Of a stretch of 28,945 bases of DNA, positions 16,453-25,543 are shown piece after piece. Source of the stretch: an uncultured Bacteroidales bacterium (GTDB lineage Bacteria; Bacteroidota; Bacteroidia; Bacteroidales; F082). A program made the position numbers and the translations under genes. The stretch is from contig CALAZZ010000271.1 in NCBI GenBank assembly GCA_937926515.1, positions 1 to 28,945 on the forward strand, given 5' to 3'. The number at the start of each line of letters is the position of its first letter. Position 1 is the first letter of the stretch. Under the pieces are notes generated by a model. That model was not told where the DNA came from. It saw only the letters and a program-made list of their open reading frames with translations, and did not search any database.

Positions 16453-19400
16453 TTATTTTTTCTTTTTGCCCGATGCTTTTGAGGCAGCAAGTTTCTCTTT
16501 CATTTCGCGCTCTTTCTTATCGCCCCCCAGCAGATCATATGCAACAGGGCTGGCATTGAAAAGCGATGAATACGTACCAACAAGAATACCCACCAGGAGT
16601 GCAAACACGAAGCCGCGGATCACTTCACCGCCAAATATGGATATGATTAACAGCACAATTAATGTAGTACCTGAGGTATTAAACGTACGTGCTAAGGTTG
16701 AATTCAAACCACTGTTGATATTATCTTTCAGACTGCGCTTCGGGAATAGTGAAATATTTTCCCTGATACGGTCGAAGATAATAACAGTATCATTGATAGA
16801 ATAACCGATGATGGTAAGTATGGCAGCAATAAAAGCCTGATCAATCTCCATACTGAAAGGCAGTATATTGTAAAACAACGAGAAAATCCCTAGAACAATA
16901 ATTGTGTCGTGTGCCAATGCAACCAGCCCGGCAAGTCCATATTGCCAGCGTTTAAATCTAACTGCGATGTAAATGAATATAATAATCAGTGATATAATAA
17001 TGGCCGTAATGGCTTTGTTTCTGATGTCGTCTGCAATTGTCGGACCTACTTTCTGTGAGCTTAGGATTCCCACAAGCTTATCCTCAGCCTCCTCATCTGA
17101 TGTGAATTGCTCGTAATCGATCTGGACCTGATAAAAATCAGCCAGACTCTTATAGAGCATTTGCTGGATAATTGAATCCACTTCCTGTCTGTCGTCATCA
17201 ATCAAAAATTTGGTGGTGATTTTTACCTGTCGTGACGGACCAAATGTTTTAACCTCAGGCGTGTCGTCAGTAAACTCTGCTGTTAAAGCTGAACGGATGT
17301 CATTCACGGTTACATCCTGGTCGAACCTCACCATGTAAGTTCGTCCGCCACTGAAATCAATACCGAAATTCAATCCCCTGATGCCGAGCGAAAACAAGCT
17401 AATCAAAACCAGTGCAATGGACAAAACGTATGCTTTTTTACGTACTCCCATGAAATTAAATTTGGTATTGGATAGCAGATCGCGAGTGAGGCGGTTGTCA
17501 AATGTGATCTTTTTATTGTGGTCAAGCAGATACACAAATATCATACGTGATACAAAAATGGCAGTAAACAGTGAGGTTAACAGACCAATAATGAGTGTGG
17601 TGGCAAAACCCTGAACCGGTCCAGTACCAAAGGTATAAAGTACGATACCTGTTAAAAGTGTGGTCACATTACCATCAATGATTGCGGAATAGGCATTTTT
17701 GTAACCATCGCTGATGGCCAATCTTATGCCTTTACCGGCCCGTACCTCTTCTTTAATGCGCTCATAGATGATCACATTGGCATCCACAGCCATACCCAAT
17801 GTCAATACTATACCTGCTATACCTGGTAATGTAAGCACTGCTCCCAGTGATGCCAGCACGCCCAGCAGGAAGAATATATTGGTGAAAAGAGCAAGGTCAG
17901 CTATCAAACCTGATTTATTGTAATAGAACACCATATATATCAACACCAGAATGAATGCAAGTACAAATGACCACAATCCGGCTGTTACGGCTTCACGGCC
18001 AAGGGAGGGTCCTACTACTGCCTCTTCCATGATCCTGGCTGGTGCAGGTAGTTTACCGGCTTTGAGAATATTAGCTAAGTCCTGCGCTTCATTCAAAGTC
18101 ATATCTCCGCCTGAAATGGAAGACCTGCCACTTGGAATTTCATCATTTACAACCGGGTAGGAATAAACATAATTATCCAGTACGATGGCAACCTGCCGTC
18201 CGATATTTTCACCGGTGAGCCTTCTCCATATTTTAGCGCCTTCGGTGTTCATCTGGATACTTACTTCGACCCTTCCATTATGGTCAAAGTCCTGTCTTGC
18301 ATCTGAAATTACTTCACCTGTTAAGGCAGCTTTGTTATCTCTTGATCCTTTTAGGGCAACGAGCTCAAGGAATTCAGGTTGGTCAGGTGCTCCTGCTCTT
18401 GGTTTTACTGACCATACGAGCTTCATATTTCGTGGGAAGATGCTGTTTACCCTTCGCAACATCTGGTTGATGCGGGCGGTGTCTTTAGGTAAAGCAGTTC
18501 CAACTCTGGCTGTATTTCCGGGGAAATATCTGCCGCTCTCATCCGGAAAATATGAAGGCATCAGGTAAGCATACAAAGGATTTCTACGGGCATATTCCTG
18601 AAAATCCATATCATCATCTTCGTCCAGATCGGTCGCTAACTGGTCAAGGAGTGTAGTTGCCGTATCACCTTCAATATCTTCTTGGTCAATTAAATCATCA
18701 AGAGATTCCAGTGCTTCGGATTCTTCATCTTCAGTGACTTCAACTTCGTCTGGTGCATCAACCTTTTCAGTAGTATCGTTTATGTCCGACAAACCGGCTA
18801 AACGCTCGTTGGCTTCATCAAAAAATGTGTAAACTTCAGAGAAGTTGTATGTTTCCCAGAACTCTAGCTGTGCAGTACCCTGCAAGAGTTTTCTTACACG
18901 TTTAGGGTCTTTTACGCCAGGCAGTTCAACAAGTATTCGGCCTGAGGTGGCCAGCCTTTGGATATTGGGTTGAGTCACACCGAAACGGTCAATACGGGTA
19001 CGCAGGATTTGGAATGATCTGTCAATGGCGTTTTCAGCTTCAATTCTGATCATAGACAACACCTCACTATTGGAAGAGTTTACAGTGATTCCTTTATCCC
19101 TGAATTCGAAAAGAAAAATAGAAGCTAGTCTTGCATTTGGATCAACCTGTTCAAAGGCTTCGCCAAATAGAGTTAGAAAATCGCGCTGGCTGCCCCTGGA
19201 GTTTTCAGCAGCAATTTCCATGGCTTCAAGAAAAACCGGATCCTGGCTATTGCCTGAGAGTGCACGTATGATATCACGTACTGAGATTTCGAGCACCACG
19301 TTCATGCCACCTCTTAGGTCGAGACCAAGGTTTAGCTCACGTTCTTTAACTTCACGAAATGTGTAGTTATCAATCAGGATATTATAAACTACTTGATTGT

Positions 19401-19635
19401 CAATTGAGTCGAGGAAATACGTTTCGCGTGCTTTGGCTATTGAATCATAATAATATCCAAACAGGATTTCGTTTCCATCTGCCAATTCTTCAGCTAACTG
19501 AAAGGTCCTTTCTAGGTGTGCATATTCTTTTGCCTTTTTTTCTACCCTGCTGGCAACAAATGTAAACGAAAGCTGGTAGAGTGAGACGAGAGCAAAAGCA
19601 ATGGCAAAGACTTTAATAGCTCCTTTGTTTTGCAT
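16453..19635 (-). CDS. secDF: Protein translocase subunit SecDF (fused SecD-SecF)
   Basis: SecDF is an inner-membrane RND-family protein that uses the proton gradient to help pull Sec substrates into the periplasm. SecD half: first membrane helix (about 8-28), motif LNLGLDLRGGMNVVLEI (101-117), a large periplasmic head, a membrane bundle from about residue 545, and the conserved GMAVDANVIIYERIKEE. SecF half from about residue 728: membrane helix, GLNFGIDFSGGRTYMVRF, and GYSINDTVIIFDRIRENI in the second bundle. The tail is Lys-rich (SGKKKK). The 1,060 residues exceed E. coli SecD plus SecF (about 940), partly because of a very acidic insertion in the head (about 282-342). It has its own promoter and terminator. 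Confidence 0.96.
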   Translation of the reverse strand: MQNKGAIKVFAIAFALVSLYQLSFTFVASRVEKKAKEYAHLERTFQLAEELADGNEILFGYYYDSIAKARETYFLDSIDNQVVYNILIDNYTFREVKERELNLGLDLRGGMNVVLEISVRDIIRALSGNSQDPVFLEAMEIAAENSRGSQRDFLTLFGEAFEQVDPNARLASIFLFEFRDKGITVNSSNSEVLSMIRIEAENAIDRSFQILRTRIDRFGVTQPNIQRLATSGRILVELPGVKDPKRVRKLLQGTAQLEFWETYNFSEVYTFFDEANERLAGLSDINDTTEKVDAPDEVEVTEDEESEALESLDDLIDQEDIEGDTATTLLDQLATDLDEDDDMDFQEYARRNPLYAYLMPSYFPDESGRYFPGNTARVGTALPKDTARINQMLRRVNSIFPRNMKLVWSVKPRAGAPDQPEFLELVALKGSRDNKAALTGEVISDARQDFDHNGRVEVSIQMNTEGAKIWRRLTGENIGRQVAIVLDNYVYSYPVVNDEIPSGRSSISGGDMTLNEAQDLANILKAGKLPAPARIMEEAVVGPSLGREAVTAGLWSFVLAFILVLIYMVFYYNKSGLIADLALFTNIFFLLGVLASLGAVLTLPGIAGIVLTLGMAVDANVIIYERIKEEVRAGKGIRLAISDGYKNAYSAIIDGNVTTLLTGIVLYTFGTGPVQGFATTLIIGLLTSLFTAIFVSRMIFVYLLDHNKKITFDNRLTRDLLSNTKFNFMGVRKKAYVLSIALVLISLFSLGIRGLNFGIDFSGGRTYMVRFDQDVTVNDIRSALTAEFTDDTPEVKTFGPSRQVKITTKFLIDDDRQEVDSIIQQMLYKSLADFYQVQIDYEQFTSDEEAEDKLVGILSSQKVGPTIADDIRNKAITAIIISLIIIFIYIAVRFKRWQYGLAGLVALAHDTIIVLGIFSLFYNILPFSMEIDQAFIAAILTIIGYSINDTVIIFDRIRENISLFPKRSLKDNINSGLNSTLARTFNTSGTTLIVLLIISIFGGEVIRGFVFALLVGILVGTYSSLFNASPVAYDLLGGDKKEREMKEKLAASKASGKKKK

Positions 19636-19692
19636 TTCTGATGATTAATTTTGGTTAAATATCTTACGAATTGTGTTCTTTTTAAGAGGGTG

Positions 19693-19723
19693 CAAAATTA
19701 GAATAATATTTGATAACTACCAA
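19693..19723 (-). promoter_or_regulatory. Promoter of secDF: TTG-N20-TAATTTTG
   Basis: On the - strand, TTG (19721-19723) is followed after 20 bases by TAATTTTG (19693-19700), a good match to the Bacteroidota -33/-7 pattern. Transcription would start near 19686, giving a leader of about 50 bases before the ATG at 19635. Confidence 0.65.
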
Positions 19724-19840
19724 TATTTCAGGGATTAATTCATTTATACTGATTTTCAATATATTGATTATTCAACATTGGGTTAAGATCATTGTTTTAA
19801 AGGTATCAGGCAAGGATGCATATAGGCCTGTGAAAGTCGC

Positions 19841-21166
19841 TTATTTGTAGTACATCCACTTCCACAATTCACGGTAGCTGTTCTTTTTGCCATACATCAG
19901 TATACCTGTGCGGTATATTTTTGCTGCCAACCAGGTGGTGAAGATAAATCCAGCAATGAGCGTTACCATTGACACAGCAAGTTCCCAAAATGGCACACCA
20001 AATGGAATGCGAACCATCATGGTTATTGGCGAAGTTAGCGGTATTACAGACAACCAAAATGCTACCGGCCCATCCGGATTGTTCACTATAAAATTTGAAG
20101 CAATAATTCCAAGTATCAGTGGTGCTGAAACAGGAAGCATGAACTGCTGAGTGTCGGCTTCGTTATCTACTGCTGAGCCAATGGCAGCAAACAAAGAGGC
20201 ATAAAGCAGATAGCCTCCAAGGAAATAGAACAAAAACGCAAAAATCATCACCTCAAAATTAATTGATCGAATGATATCGAACACCTCTGTAACATTTGCC
20301 TGGTTTGCAATAGCGCTATTATTGGCCTGTTCTTGCATCATGCTGCCGGCAGGAGATAAAACCTCGGCTGAAGAAGCTAATTTGTCAGGGCCGTAGATGG
20401 TCACAAAAACAAAATAGAGCAAGCCGGTGAGCACCACCCAAAGCAGGAATTGTGTCAAGCCTACAAGTGCTACTCCGGTAATTTTACCCATCATAAGTTG
20501 GAATGGCTTGACGGATGAAACGATGACCTCAATAATCCGGCTGGTTTTTTCTTCGATCACGCCTCTCATAACCTGTGAACCGAAAAGGAAGATAAAGAAA
20601 TAGATCAATACCCCGGAAAAGATGCCGAGCCCCACTTCGATCTCTGTATAGCTTTTGGTTTCGGCACCATCATCAGACATCCTTATCGCAATAATATTGA
20701 TATTGGTTTTGGAGGATTTAATCACCTCGGGATCAATGCCGGAAGCCATAAGCTTACGATTTTCTACTTCTGTCTTCATGATGTTACGTGCATATGACCT
20801 CATGTTCATCGTAATTTGCCTCTGCGAGAAGAATTCTGCATTTACTGGAATATTCAATTCCGGCTTTGGAATATACAACAAAGCGTCATAGGCACCTTTC
20901 AATATCTCATTTTTTTCATCTTCAAGAGTGCCATGAACCAGGGTAAATTTTAGATTATCGCCGCTCTCAAACTTGCCTGCAAACCAACCTGTTTCATCCA
21001 ATACGGCAATATTACGTTCGCCAATATCAGAAAGGGATGCCAGCCAAATGGGCACGATCATCAAGGAGGCCAATAAAACCGGTCCAAGAAATGTCATGAT
21101 GATAAAACTCTTTTTTCTTACCCTGGTCAGGTACTCACGTTTCAATATGAGGAAGGTTTTACTCAT
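19841..21166 (-). CDS. ABC-2 type transporter permease (NatB-like)
   Basis: This is the membrane subunit of an ABC exporter; its substrate is not evident. The 441 residues show the usual NatB-like plan: N-terminal membrane helix (about 22-46, FIIMTFLGPVLLASLMIVPI), a large extracytoplasmic domain (about 47-170), then five or so further helices (for example LGIFSGVLIYFFIFLFGSQV, FLLWVVLTGLLYFVFV, MIFAFLFYFLGGYLLYASLF, ELAVSMVTLIAGFIFTTWLA). MRGVIEEKTSRIIEVIVSSV is the conserved cytoplasmic loop after the second helix. Its ATG overlaps the ATPase stop in an ATGA, so the two subunits are translationally coupled. I see no strong terminator downstream. Confidence 0.9.
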   Translation of the reverse strand: MSKTFLILKREYLTRVRKKSFIIMTFLGPVLLASLMIVPIWLASLSDIGERNIAVLDETGWFAGKFESGDNLKFTLVHGTLEDEKNEILKGAYDALLYIPKPELNIPVNAEFFSQRQITMNMRSYARNIMKTEVENRKLMASGIDPEVIKSSKTNINIIAIRMSDDGAETKSYTEIEVGLGIFSGVLIYFFIFLFGSQVMRGVIEEKTSRIIEVIVSSVKPFQLMMGKITGVALVGLTQFLLWVVLTGLLYFVFVTIYGPDKLASSAEVLSPAGSMMQEQANNSAIANQANVTEVFDIIRSINFEVMIFAFLFYFLGGYLLYASLFAAIGSAVDNEADTQQFMLPVSAPLILGIIASNFIVNNPDGPVAFWLSVIPLTSPITMMVRIPFGVPFWELAVSMVTLIAGFIFTTWLAAKIYRTGILMYGKKNSYRELWKWMYYK

Positions 21167-22110
21167 AACGATAATCTTTTATTGTTTTCAGGATTTCCTT
21201 TCTGAACTTGCTGTATGAATATGTCATTCATTGAAGGGAATACCTCATGAAAGGAGATCAGATCAGCATGGGGCAACAATATTCTGATCAACTCATTAGA
21301 TTCTATGCCCTCCCTAAGCTGTGTTTGAACCTGTATCCGTTCAAAAGCATTGGTTTCGTAACTAAGTAAATTGAAGCCCTCAGGAAAAAGTTGTTCCAAA
21401 GGTTTTTTCAGGTTTTCCAGTTCCAGTTGAAAGGTGTGTGTTCGATACTTATTTTTAATGTCAACCACTTTTCCCTCCAAAATTTTCTTGCTTGCATTTA
21501 TCAGCGCAATATGGTCACAAAGTTCTTCAACCGAGGCCATATTATGCGTGGAAAAAATGATGGTAGCACCTTTGTCACGTAATTGCAGTATTTCTTCTTT
21601 AAGTAAATTAACATTGATGGGGTCGAACCCACTAAAAGGTTCATCAAAAATCAGGAAATCAGGTTCATGAATAATGGTCACAATGAATTGTACCTTTTGC
21701 TGCATACCTTTGCTGAGCTCTTCAACTTTGCGATTCCACCAATTATCTATGTCGAATTTTTTGAAAAGATGATGTAGTTTTTTACGAGCCGTATGCTTGT
21801 CCACTCCTTTTAATTGAGCCAGGTAGAGTGCTTGCTCGCCCACTTTCATTTTTTTATAGAGGCCTCTTTCTTCGGGCAGGTAGCCAATGCGGCTGATATG
21901 CTCTGGACCTAGTTTTTTTCCTTTGATCAGAAGATTGCCCCCATCCGGTGCTGTAATCTGGTTAATGATGCGGATCAGGCTTGTTTTTCCTGCTCCGTTG
22001 GGTCCAAGTAGTCCGAATATGCTGTTTTCAGGAACATCTATGCTTACACGGTCGAGTGCCAGGTGATTGGCGTACGTCTTGGTTACGTTGACGGCTTTGA
22101 AAAAAGTCAT
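21163..22110 (-). CDS. ABC transporter ATP-binding protein (partner of the ABC-2 permease)
   Basis: This is the cytoplasmic ATPase of the exporter. Visible motifs are Walker A GPNGAGKT (36-43), signature LSKGMQQ (132-138, Lys in place of the usual Gly, as is common in NatA/ABC-2 ATPases), Walker B FLIFDEP (152-158) and the H-loop His in FSTHN (His189). The C-terminal 100 residues form the accessory region seen in DUF4162-type subunits. It starts 12 bases after the dnaJ stop and shares an ATGA with the permease, so it belongs to the grpE-dnaJ transcription unit. Confidence 0.93.
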   Translation of the reverse strand: MTFFKAVNVTKTYANHLALDRVSIDVPENSIFGLLGPNGAGKTSLIRIINQITAPDGGNLLIKGKKLGPEHISRIGYLPEERGLYKKMKVGEQALYLAQLKGVDKHTARKKLHHLFKKFDIDNWWNRKVEELSKGMQQKVQFIVTIIHEPDFLIFDEPFSGFDPINVNLLKEEILQLRDKGATIIFSTHNMASVEELCDHIALINASKKILEGKVVDIKNKYRTHTFQLELENLKKPLEQLFPEGFNLLSYETNAFERIQVQTQLREGIESNELIRILLPHADLISFHEVFPSMNDIFIQQVQKGNPENNKRLSL

Positions 22111-22122
22111 GATGGGGTTTGC

Positions 22123-23265
22123 TTATCCGTTAAAGAACTCTTTCATACGCTCAAAATAGCTCTTCTCGTCATTAGTGGGGTCAGGCTGGAAGTTTTTTGA
22201 CTCACGCAGGCTTTCCATCAGATCCTTTTCTTCTTTGGACAGTGCTTTAGGGATCCAAACATTTACATTAACAAGTAAGTCGCCTTTGCCATAACTATTA
22301 ACGCTTGGCAGCCCTTTACCTTTCAACCGCAATATTTTACCCGGTTGAGTACCGGGAGCAATTTTAACCCGTGCTTTGCCATCAACGGTTGGTACTTCAA
22401 CCTGAGTGCCAAGGGCAGCATCTGATACTCCGATGAAAAGATTGTAAATCAAATTATTGCCATCACGCTCCAGGTCTGCGCTTTTTTCTTCCTCAATGAG
22501 AACGATCAAATCGCCTGGAATGCCACCACGAGCACCGGCATTGCCTTTTCCACTCAGTGACAATTGCATGCCTTCTGAAACGCCTGCCGGAATATTAAGT
22601 GATATGATTTCTTCGTCCCTGATTACACCATTACCATGGCAGTGTGTGCAGGGTTTGGTGATTGTTCGGCCTTCGCCATTGCAGCTGGGACAGGTGGAGG
22701 TGGTTTGCATCTGGCCCAAAAAGGTATTTGTCACGCGAGTGACATGACCGCTGCCATGACAGGTGGAGCAAGTGGAGTAGGATGTGCTTCCATCAGCACC
22801 TGTTCCGCTGCAACTTTTACATGAAACATATTTGTTTACTTTGATTTTCTTTTCAGTGCCGTAAGTGATTTCATGCAGGTTAAGCCTGACTTTTACACGT
22901 AGGTTGGAACCCTTGTTAACCCTCCGTCCACCTCTGGAATGACCTCCAAAACCGCCAAAGGCACCACCAAATATATCACCGAACTGACTGAAAATATCAT
23001 CCATCGACATACCACCGCCAAATCCACCACCTGAAGCACCACCTAATCCGGCATGCCCATAGCGGTCGTAGCGTGCTCTTTTATCGGGATTGCTTAATAC
23101 TTCGTAAGCCTCAGCTGCCTCCTTGAACTTCTCCTCGGCTGAGGCATCATTCGGATTTTTGTCGGGATGGTACTTGATGGCCATTTTTCGATAGGCCTTT
23201 TTGATCTCCGTTTCGCTGGCATTACGGTCAATCTCAAGTATATCGTAATAGTCTTTTTTACTCAT
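22123..23265 (-). CDS. dnaJ: Chaperone protein DnaJ
   Basis: DnaJ delivers unfolded substrates to DnaK and stimulates its ATPase. The 380 residues have the full type I layout: J domain (1-70) with His33-Pro34-Asp35, a Gly/Phe-rich region (about 74-115, with repeated GGFGG-type stretches), a zinc region with four CxxCxGxG motifs (CKSCSGTG, CSTCHGSG, CPSCNGEG, CTHCHGNG), and the C-terminal substrate-binding domains. It follows grpE after an 18-base gap; dnaK is not in the window. Confidence 0.97.
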   Translation of the reverse strand: MSKKDYYDILEIDRNASETEIKKAYRKMAIKYHPDKNPNDASAEEKFKEAAEAYEVLSNPDKRARYDRYGHAGLGGASGGGFGGGMSMDDIFSQFGDIFGGAFGGFGGHSRGGRRVNKGSNLRVKVRLNLHEITYGTEKKIKVNKYVSCKSCSGTGADGSTSYSTCSTCHGSGHVTRVTNTFLGQMQTTSTCPSCNGEGRTITKPCTHCHGNGVIRDEEIISLNIPAGVSEGMQLSLSGKGNAGARGGIPGDLIVLIEEEKSADLERDGNNLIYNLFIGVSDAALGTQVEVPTVDGKARVKIAPGTQPGKILRLKGKGLPSVNSYGKGDLLVNVNVWIPKALSKEEKDLMESLRESKNFQPDPTNDEKSYFERMKEFFNG

Positions 23266-23283
23266 TTGATTATATTGGGTTTA

Positions 23284-23871
23284 TCATGCCCCGACTACGA
23301 CACGTGCATAACGGATCACTTTTCCGTTCAGGGTGTAACCTTTTTGAATTACATCCATTACTTTTCCTTTCATTTGTTCATCGGGGGTCGGAACATTAGT
23401 CAGGGCTTCATGAAAGTCGGTATCGAATTCACTTCCTTTGGCTTCAATTTCCTGTAGTCCTTTTTGTTGCAGAATTTTAATTAATTTATTATATATCAGG
23501 CTGATGCCTTCTGATTCGGCCTTGTCTTTCTCGATTGACTGCAACGCCCGCTCAAAATCGTCAATTACAGTAAGCAAGTCTGTTATAACTTCTTCGGTAG
23601 CAGTTTTACTTAATTCAATCCGCTCCTTTAAAGTTCTTTTTCTATAGTTATCAAATTCAGAAAAAAGCCGAAGATATTTGTCATTGAGCTCCTCATGCTT
23701 GAGTTTTGCTGCAAGCAATTCTTCTTCAAGTTCTTTTTCTTTTTTAGCTTTTTTCGAAGCTTTTTTCGTCTTTACTTTTGTTTCCTCCTGTTTTTCAGTT
23801 TCAGAAGTATTTATTCCAGTCTGGTTAGCATCTAATATATCATGCTTATCTTCCTTTTTCTTACTCGTCAT
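23284..23871 (-). CDS. grpE: Nucleotide exchange factor GrpE
   Basis: GrpE releases ADP from DnaK. The 195 residues start with a polar, Lys/Glu-rich tail (1-50) that leads into a long coiled-coil helix (about 45-95, KYLRLFSEFDNYRKRT) and end in the beta domain (GSEFDTDFHEALTNVPTP, GYTLNGKVIRYARVVV). No TAnnTTTG element is seen in the 91 bases between murA and grpE, but a 13-base palindrome lies there (23934-23946). The gene heads a tight group with dnaJ and the ABC exporter genes. Confidence 0.95.
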   Translation of the reverse strand: MTSKKKEDKHDILDANQTGINTSETEKQEETKVKTKKASKKAKKEKELEEELLAAKLKHEELNDKYLRLFSEFDNYRKRTLKERIELSKTATEEVITDLLTVIDDFERALQSIEKDKAESEGISLIYNKLIKILQQKGLQEIEAKGSEFDTDFHEALTNVPTPDEQMKGKVMDVIQKGYTLNGKVIRYARVVVGA

Positions 23872-23933
23872 TTTGCTTCTATGATTATTTGTATAATGGG
23901 GTTAAGCAAAAAATTTGCCAACCGGTCTTGTAT

Positions 23934-23946
23934 TGTCAAATTGACA
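23934..23946. promoter_or_regulatory. 13-base palindrome TGTCAAATTGACA upstream of grpE
   Basis: TGTCAA and TTGACA are perfect inverted halves around a single central base, 63 bases upstream of the grpE ATG and 17 bases from the murA stop. It could be an operator for the chaperone group, but it does not resemble the CIRCE element and a chance origin cannot be excluded. Confidence 0.3.
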
Positions 23947-23962
23947 GTATGGTTTTTCCTGT

Positions 23963-25273
23963 TTATTCTATACGCTCAATTTCTGCCCCCATGTTACGCA
24001 ATCGCTGGTCAATGTTTTGGTATCCTCTGTCGATTTGGTCAATGTTATCAATAATACTTTTTCCTTGGGCTGACATGGCTGCAATGAGAAGTGCCACTCC
24101 TGCCCGTATATCCGGCGAACTCATTCGGATGCCTCTAAGTTTGTATTTACGATCGAGACCAATTACATTGGCACGGTGTGGGTCACACAAAATGATTTGT
24201 GCACCCATATCAATGAGCTTGTCAACAAAGAAAAGCCTGCTTTCGAACATTTTCTGGTGTATAAGCACAGTACCTTTGGCTTGTGTTGCCACCACCAGGA
24301 TAATACTAATCAGGTCGGGAGTGAATCCTGGCCAGGGAGCATCGGATATTGTCATGATGCTTCCATCCATGAAAGTTTCCACTTCATAATGATCTTGTGC
24401 CGGGATAAAAATGTCGTCACCTTGCATTTCTAACGTGATTCCCAGTCGCCTGAAGACTTCCGGGATTAGTCCCAACTGTTCAATACCTGCATTCTTAATG
24501 ATAATTTCTGATGCCGTCATTGCTGCCAAACCGATAAAGCTTCCGACTTCGATCATATCTGAAAGTAAGGTGTGAGTGGTGCCACCAAGTTTATTCACGC
24601 CTGAAATATGCAAGAGGTTTGATCCAATTCCTTCAATTTTAGCACCCATCGATACAAGCATTTTACATAATTGCACCAGGTAAGGTTCGCAAGCGGCATT
24701 AAATATTGTTGTGGTGCCTTCTGCCAAAGCTGCTGCCATCACAATATTGGCAGTTCCGGTCACCGAAGCTTCATCCAAAAGCATATAGGTGCCCTTGAGC
24801 TTGCCTTGAGAAGTGATATTATAAATAAGCTTATCAGGATCGGCTGTAAAAGAGGCCCCCAGTTTTTTCAGGCCGACAAAATGAGTATCAAGTCTGCGCC
24901 TGCCTATTTTATCACCTCCCGGGTGAGGAATAAATGCTTTACCAAACCGGGCAATCAATGGTCCAATGATCATGATGCTTCCACGAAGGCTGGCCGCTTG
25001 TTGTTTGAATTGATCCGATTTCAGATGATCAAGGTCAATGTCATCAGCCTTTAGTTTAACGGTGTCTTGAGATATCCTGTTGCTTTTGACGCCTAAACCT
25101 GCCAATAAGTCTATCAGTTTGTTAACATCTATGATGTCGGGCAGGTTGTGTATAGTGATTTCCTCTGGTGTTAGTAAACAGGCACAAATTATCTGCAAGG
25201 CTTCGTTTTTTGCTCCTTGCGGAACAATCTCCCCGCTCAGATTTTTACCACCTTCGATCTTGAATGAGGCCAT
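23963..25273 (-). CDS. murA: UDP-N-acetylglucosamine 1-carboxyvinyltransferase, Asp-type active site
   Basis: MurA transfers enolpyruvyl from PEP to UDP-GlcNAc, the first committed step of peptidoglycan synthesis. I start at the ATG at 25273 (MASFKIEGGKNLSGEI), giving 436 residues; the open frame continues upstream for 34 residues without family character and across a promoter box. The substrate-binding start GAKNEAL (20-26) is present. The active-site loop reads PHPGGDKIGRRRLDTH, with Asp121 where most MurA enzymes, including E. coli, have Cys115. Asp-type enzymes are known to be active and insensitive to fosfomycin. The gene lies downstream of the DUF4290 gene and has a likely promoter of its own. 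Confidence 0.95.
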   Translation of the reverse strand: MASFKIEGGKNLSGEIVPQGAKNEALQIICACLLTPEEITIHNLPDIIDVNKLIDLLAGLGVKSNRISQDTVKLKADDIDLDHLKSDQFKQQAASLRGSIMIIGPLIARFGKAFIPHPGGDKIGRRRLDTHFVGLKKLGASFTADPDKLIYNITSQGKLKGTYMLLDEASVTGTANIVMAAALAEGTTTIFNAACEPYLVQLCKMLVSMGAKIEGIGSNLLHISGVNKLGGTTHTLLSDMIEVGSFIGLAAMTASEIIIKNAGIEQLGLIPEVFRRLGITLEMQGDDIFIPAQDHYEVETFMDGSIMTISDAPWPGFTPDLISIILVVATQAKGTVLIHQKMFESRLFFVDKLIDMGAQIILCDPHRANVIGLDRKYKLRGIRMSSPDIRAGVALLIAAMSAQGKSIIDNIDQIDRGYQNIDQRLRNMGAEIERIE

Positions 25274-25320
25274 GACGGTTCTATTTTCCAGGGTTTGTAA
25301 ATGTGTAGTTTTATGAAGAT

Positions 25321-25328
25321 CAAAAGTA
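25321..25328 (-). promoter_or_regulatory. -7 promoter element (TACTTTTG) for murA
   Basis: The - strand reads TACTTTTG, matching TAnnTTTG, which would give a leader of about 40 bases before the ATG at 25273. It lies inside the upstream extension of the open frame and so supports the shorter start. No -33 TTG is seen at the usual spacing. Confidence 0.5.
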
Positions 25329-25543
25329 GGCTTTTTATCTTGATTGGCCGGTAACAATTCATGTTTGTGCAACAAAAGCCTGTGCTGTTTTCAAAATGGT
25401 TCTATTATAGGTCATCTCCTAAAAAATTAAGTTTGGCCGAGATCATTGAACACCAAGCTAAAATGATGTCCGGATGCTGCAGCTTTAAGTTAAATGTATA
25501 AAAAGTTGGGTTGTCCAATATAGACGGCTACACCAGATTCAGG

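Noticed and set aside
19807..19830. CAGGC...GCCTG inverted repeat after the ABC permease stop
   Set aside because: The stem is only 5 bp with a 14-base loop and no adjacent U-run, too weak to call a terminator.
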